Shown: positions 61,150 to 64,000 of the stretch, in pieces
Layout of the letters: the number at the start of each line of letters is the position of its first letter
How positions within the stretch are numbered: the stretch's first letter is position 1
From: Actinocrispum wychmicini
GTDB taxonomy: Bacteria > Actinomycetota > Actinomycetes > Mycobacteriales > Pseudonocardiaceae
NCBI RefSeq assembly: GCF_004345645.1
Contig: NZ_SLWS01000009.1
Coordinates: 310,001-374,000 of the forward strand
DNA length: 64,000 nucleotides
Reading direction: 5' to 3'
Notes under the pieces: model-generated
Told to the model about the DNA's origin: nothing
Databases searched by the model: none
Seen by the model: only the letters and a program-made list of their open reading frames with translations
Program-made: the position numbers and the translations under genes

Positions 61150-62049
61150 TCACTCGGCCAGGGCCCGGCGCAGGGCCGCGGCGAGTTCGGCGAGCTGCCG
61201 CTGGGACACCTCGGCGGACAGGATGGCCTGCGACCCGTGGAACGTGCCGGGCCACTGGTGCAGCTCGACCGACACGCCGGCCTGCATCAGCCGCAGCGCG
61301 TAACCGATGCCCTCGTCGCGGTTCGGGCAGTACTCGGCGGTCGCGATGTGGGCGGGCGGCAGGCCGGACAGGTCGGTGGCCCGCGCGGGGGCGGCGTACG
61401 GCGTGGCCGGCCGGGAGCCCAGGTAGTGCTGCCAGATCTGGCCGATCTTGGTCTTGGTCATCCACGGCGTGTCCGTGAACGCCTGCGCCGACCAGGTCTC
61501 CTGCCGGTCGTCCAGGCCGGGCTGGTTGAGCAGCTGGCAGCGGATCGACGGCCCGTGCTGGTCCCGCGCCCGCAGCGCCACCGCCGCCGCGAGCGCCGCG
61601 CCCGCGCTGTGGCCGCCGACCGCGATCCGCTCCGGGTCGACGCCGAGTTCGGCGGCGTGTTCGGCCGCCCAGCACAGCACCGCGTAGACGTCGTCCAGGG
61701 CGGCCGGGAACCGGTGTTCCGGCGCCAGCCGGTAGCCCACCGAGATCACCACCGCGCCGGAACTCTCCGCGACCCGGGTGGCCCACGGGTGCTCGGTGGC
61801 CAGGCTGCCCATCACGAAGCCACCACCGTGCAGCCAGACGATCGCGCCGTGCGCGTCCTGCGGGTGGTAGATGCGAACGGGCACGTCCGGATCGGCCGGC
61901 ACGATGCGGTCCGTCACCTCCATCCCGGCGACGTCCGGCGCTGGTATCGACGCGGCCAACTCGGCCAGGTTCTTGCGCGACGTGACCGGGTCGGACAGGT
62001 CAGCCTTGGGGAACAACGGGACGAAGGCCTCAAGCTCGGGATCCATCAT
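61150..62049 (-). CDS. HSL-family alpha/beta-hydrolase (acetyl-esterase type)
   Basis: 299 residues from ATG 62049; GGGAGG lies 9 nt upstream, which argues against the ATG at 62058. The oxyanion motif is WLHGGGFVMGS, the nucleophile elbow is VGGHSAGAA, and the catalytic His lies in PGTFHGSQ. It is a cytoplasmic carboxylesterase by family and first gene of an operon with the ABC pair, so it may open an imported ester compound, as siderophore esterases do; other small esters are equally possible. The 185-bp gap upstream is shared with the divergent DJ-1 gene. Confidence 0.86.
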   Translation of the reverse strand: MMDPELEAFVPLFPKADLSDPVTSRKNLAELAASIPAPDVAGMEVTDRIVPADPDVPVRIYHPQDAHGAIVWLHGGGFVMGSLATEHPWATRVAESSGAVVISVGYRLAPEHRFPAALDDVYAVLCWAAEHAAELGVDPERIAVGGHSAGAALAAAVALRARDQHGPSIRCQLLNQPGLDDRQETWSAQAFTDTPWMTKTKIGQIWQHYLGSRPATPYAAPARATDLSGLPPAHIATAEYCPNRDEGIGYALRLMQAGVSVELHQWPGTFHGSQAILSAEVSQRQLAELAAALRRALAE

Positions 62050-62167
62050 GATGGTCATCCTCCCGGCCGTCACCGCCGAGATCACCCGCCAACTGTCGCG
62101 CATCCCGTCCGAAAAACGCGCCGAACGGCGCGGCCAGATGTCCGGATCCGTGGGATACCTGTCCTTG

Positions 62168-62198
62168 TTGACACCCGGCGACTCGGCGAGGCTTACCG
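62168..62198 (+). promoter_or_regulatory. Possible promoter of the DJ-1/PfpI gene
   Basis: A perfect -35 hexamer TTGACA at 62168-62173 is followed 17-19 nt later by weak -10-like GCTTAC/TTACCG. A GAGGAG ribosome-binding site (near 62220) precedes the GTG start. Only the -35 is convincing. Confidence 0.35.
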
Positions 62199-62234
62199 CA
62201 GGACGACAGCGTTACCCGTGAGGAGATCCCCACC

Positions 62235-62861
62235 GTGGACGTGGTGTTCGTGTTGTACGACCAGATGACCGCGCTCGACATCGTCGGCCCCTATGAGACG
62301 TTGGCGGGCCATCACGACGTGCAGCCGTTGTTCGCCGCCGCGCAGGTCGGGCCGGTGCGCTGCGACAACGGCCTCACGCTGCACGCGGACGTCGGCTTCG
62401 ACGATCTGTCCACAGCGGACGTCCTGGTGGTCCCGGGCAGTTCACGCTGGCTGCGGGCGCTGGACGACGAGCAGCTCATCGCCTGGCTGGCCGCGATCTC
62501 CCCGACGGCCACCTGGACCGCGGCGGTCTGCACCGGATCCACCCTGCTGGCCAAAGCCGGCCTGCTCACTGGTCGTCCAGCCACGACGCACTGGGCGGTC
62601 CGGGACGCCCTGGCCGCCCACGGCGCCGACGTCCGCACCGAACGCGTGGTCGTCGACGGGGACGTGATCACCGCCGCCGGCGTCTCGGCCGGGATCGACA
62701 TGGCGCTCACCCTCGCCGCCATCCTGTGGGACGAGTGGACGGCCCAGGCGATCCAACTCGCGCTCGAGTACGACCCGCGGCCACCGTTCGACAGCGGCTC
62801 GGTGGACAAGGCGCCCGCCGACATCGTCGCCGCCCTACGAAACGCCTTCACCAGCGGGTGA
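62235..62861 (+). CDS. DJ-1/PfpI family protein
   Basis: 208 residues from a GTG start. A flavodoxin-like fold of the DJ-1/PfpI superfamily, with the nucleophilic elbow WTAAVCTGSTLLAKAGLLTG (Cys99) and the acidic partner Glu21 in GPYETLAG. This resembles isonitrile hydratase and the sensor domain of GlxA-type regulators, but no AraC helix-turn-helix is attached. Possible roles are hydrolysis of a small nitrile/isonitrile or glyoxal detoxification. The 3' end overlaps the convergent antiporter gene by 27 nt. Confidence 0.85.
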   Translation: MDVVFVLYDQMTALDIVGPYETLAGHHDVQPLFAAAQVGPVRCDNGLTLHADVGFDDLSTADVLVVPGSSRWLRALDDEQLIAWLAAISPTATWTAAVCTGSTLLAKAGLLTGRPATTHWAVRDALAAHGADVRTERVVVDGDVITAAGVSAGIDMALTLAAILWDEWTAQAIQLALEYDPRPPFDSGSVDKAPADIVAALRNAFTSG

Positions 62862-64000
62862 CGTCGGCTTTCCCGTCAGCACGCGGGTCAGCCATCTCGC
62901 GCCGATACCGTGCACGAGCACACTGCCGAGAACGCACGTAACCGTCATGATCAGGATCGTGTCCGCGGCCGAGCCCTCCGGCAGCCGGTTGAACGCCAGC
63001 AGCCCGAACACGATCGTGGTCGTCCCCCTGGGCCCCAGCACGCCCACGAGCAGGCGCTCCCGCTGGGACAGCCGGGATCCCAGCAGCGCCACCAGCACCG
63101 GTACCAGCCGGACCAGCGTCAACGCGGCCGCGCAGAACAGCACGACCTGCCAGGAGACCCCGATGTAGACCGCGAGCACCGCCGCGATCCCCATGGTGAA
63201 CCACATCGTCATGGTCAGCACCGAGGTGACGTCCTCCAGGAGTTGGAAGTCCTCGTTCAGGACACCGGTCCGGTTCCCCCGGCTGGCCGGATCGTGGTGG
63301 ATCCGGTGCGCCTTGGCCAGCCGGTGCACGTACCGGAACGCGATACCGCAGACGAAGGAGGCGACGAACCCGTTCCCGTCGATGCCGACGGTCACCGAGT
63401 AGGTCAGCAGTGGCGTCAGCAGCACGGTGACGCGCGCGGACTGGCGGGTCATCCACCCGGCCTGCTGGGCACGGTCCATCAGCCAGGCGAGGACGGCTCC
63501 AAGCACGACACCGACGAACACGGCCTTCAGCGCGAAGGGAACGGCGGTCAACAGCGCGTCGCCCGGTGTTTGCGGCCGGCTCTGGTCGCCCGCCAGGATC
63601 AGCGCGAACAGGAAGATCGGCGAGACGATGCCGTCGTTGTAGCCACTCTCCACATTGAGCACGACCCGCACCCTGGACGGCACCGCGCGATCACGGACCA
63701 GGCGATCGGCGGGAGCGAAGTCGGTCGGTACCACGACGCAGCCGATCAGCAGCAGCACCGGCCACGGCAGCTCCGGGAACAGCGCCCAGCCGGCGAGCAT
63801 CGCCAGGCCGAGGCTGAGCGGGAGCGCCACGAACAACACCCGCGCCACCAGCCCCGGCGAACCGCCCCACAGCCGTCCGCCGCGCACTTCCGTCGCGTCG
63901 ACGAACAGCAGCACGGCGAGGATGATCTCCGCGCCGCGCTGCACCGCTTCGATGTTCAACCCGGCCGCGATGGAATCCTCGTTGAGCACACCGACGGCGA
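62835..64000 (-). CDS. Na+/H+ antiporter, CPA1 family, N-terminus outside the window
   Basis: The frame is open to the end of the window, so the start is not visible; about 388 residues are present and roughly one or two N-terminal helices are missing. Around ten hydrophobic segments with CPA1 features: VLLFVDATEVRGG, CVVVPTDFAPADRLV (equivalent of the TDP region), LNVESGYNDGIVSPIFLFAL (the ESxxND ion-binding motif) and GPRGTTTIVFGLLAFN. Exchanges protons for sodium or potassium across the membrane. Confidence 0.85.
   Translation of the reverse strand, partial: AVGVLNEDSIAAGLNIEAVQRGAEIILAVLLFVDATEVRGGRLWGGSPGLVARVLFVALPLSLGLAMLAGWALFPELPWPVLLLIGCVVVPTDFAPADRLVRDRAVPSRVRVVLNVESGYNDGIVSPIFLFALILAGDQSRPQTPGDALLTAVPFALKAVFVGVVLGAVLAWLMDRAQQAGWMTRQSARVTVLLTPLLTYSVTVGIDGNGFVASFVCGIAFRYVHRLAKAHRIHHDPASRGNRTGVLNEDFQLLEDVTSVLTMTMWFTMGIAAVLAVYIGVSWQVVLFCAAALTLVRLVPVLVALLGSRLSQRERLLVGVLGPRGTTTIVFGLLAFNRLPEGSAADTILIMTVTCVLGSVLVHGIGARWLTRVLTGKPTSPAGEGVS

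Overview
The window is high-GC DNA with actinomycete gene style: SARP regulator, Tat-dependent secreted hydrolases, frequent GTG starts and ATGA/GTGA couplings. It is probably chromosome of a Pseudonocardiales-type actinomycete. That placement is inferred from style and gene families, not from a marker gene. No rRNA, tRNA or CRISPR array was seen. Genes are packed tightly, and eight of nine convergent gene pairs overlap at their 3' ends.

Layout. (1) 1-7.6 kb: the right end of a polyketide or hybrid PKS/NRPS cluster, with the last AT-carrier protein fragment, an MFS exporter, a type II thioesterase, an acyl-CoA-dehydrogenase-like enzyme and a large SARP/NB-ARC/TPR regulator. (2) 7.6-11.1 kb: a TPR-CHAT caspase-like protein and a divergent protein of unknown function. 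(3) 11.1-26.6 kb: a complete L-rhamnose/rhamnoside operon (ABC importer, isomerase, kinase, bifunctional aldolase-dehydrogenase, a second isomerase, GH106 rhamnosidase) read leftward from a divergent LacI-type repressor with repeated TTTCAA operators. A small coupled ORF in it contains a copy of the neighbouring permease's 5' end. (4) 26.6-28.9 kb: a secreted GH20 hexosaminidase. (5) 29.3-30.9 kb: a DUF222/HNH (13E12-type) gene bracketed by 110-bp inverted repeats. (6) 30.9-42.9 kb: a vitamin B12 regulon with three cobalamin riboswitches. They precede B12-independent metE, an operon for two-barrel and DUF4430-like surface proteins plus an ECF transporter, and a secreted single-barrel protein.

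(7) 43.2-46.5 kb: a two-gene cassette resembling CreE/CreD, which convert aspartate through nitrosuccinate to nitrous acid. (8) 46.5-51.8 kb: a class II amidotransferase, two Tat-exported penicillin-binding-type hydrolases and a divergent OmpR-type two-component system. (9) 51.8-56 kb: a ThiF/E1-like enzyme, a gamma-glutamyltransferase and a quinone-oxidoreductase-like protein. (10) 56-64 kb: a Cys-rich SufR-like regulator divergent from DUF2231 membrane proteins, an esterase with a heterodimeric ABC exporter-fold pair of the IrtAB/YbtPQ type, a DJ-1/PfpI protein and a truncated Na+/H+ antiporter.

The most notable system is the B12 regulon. Its secreted alpha/alpha-barrel proteins and DUF4430-like beta-domain proteins look like the two halves of vertebrate intrinsic factor/transcobalamin. 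They are encoded on separate polypeptides next to an ECF importer, all apparently under B12 control.
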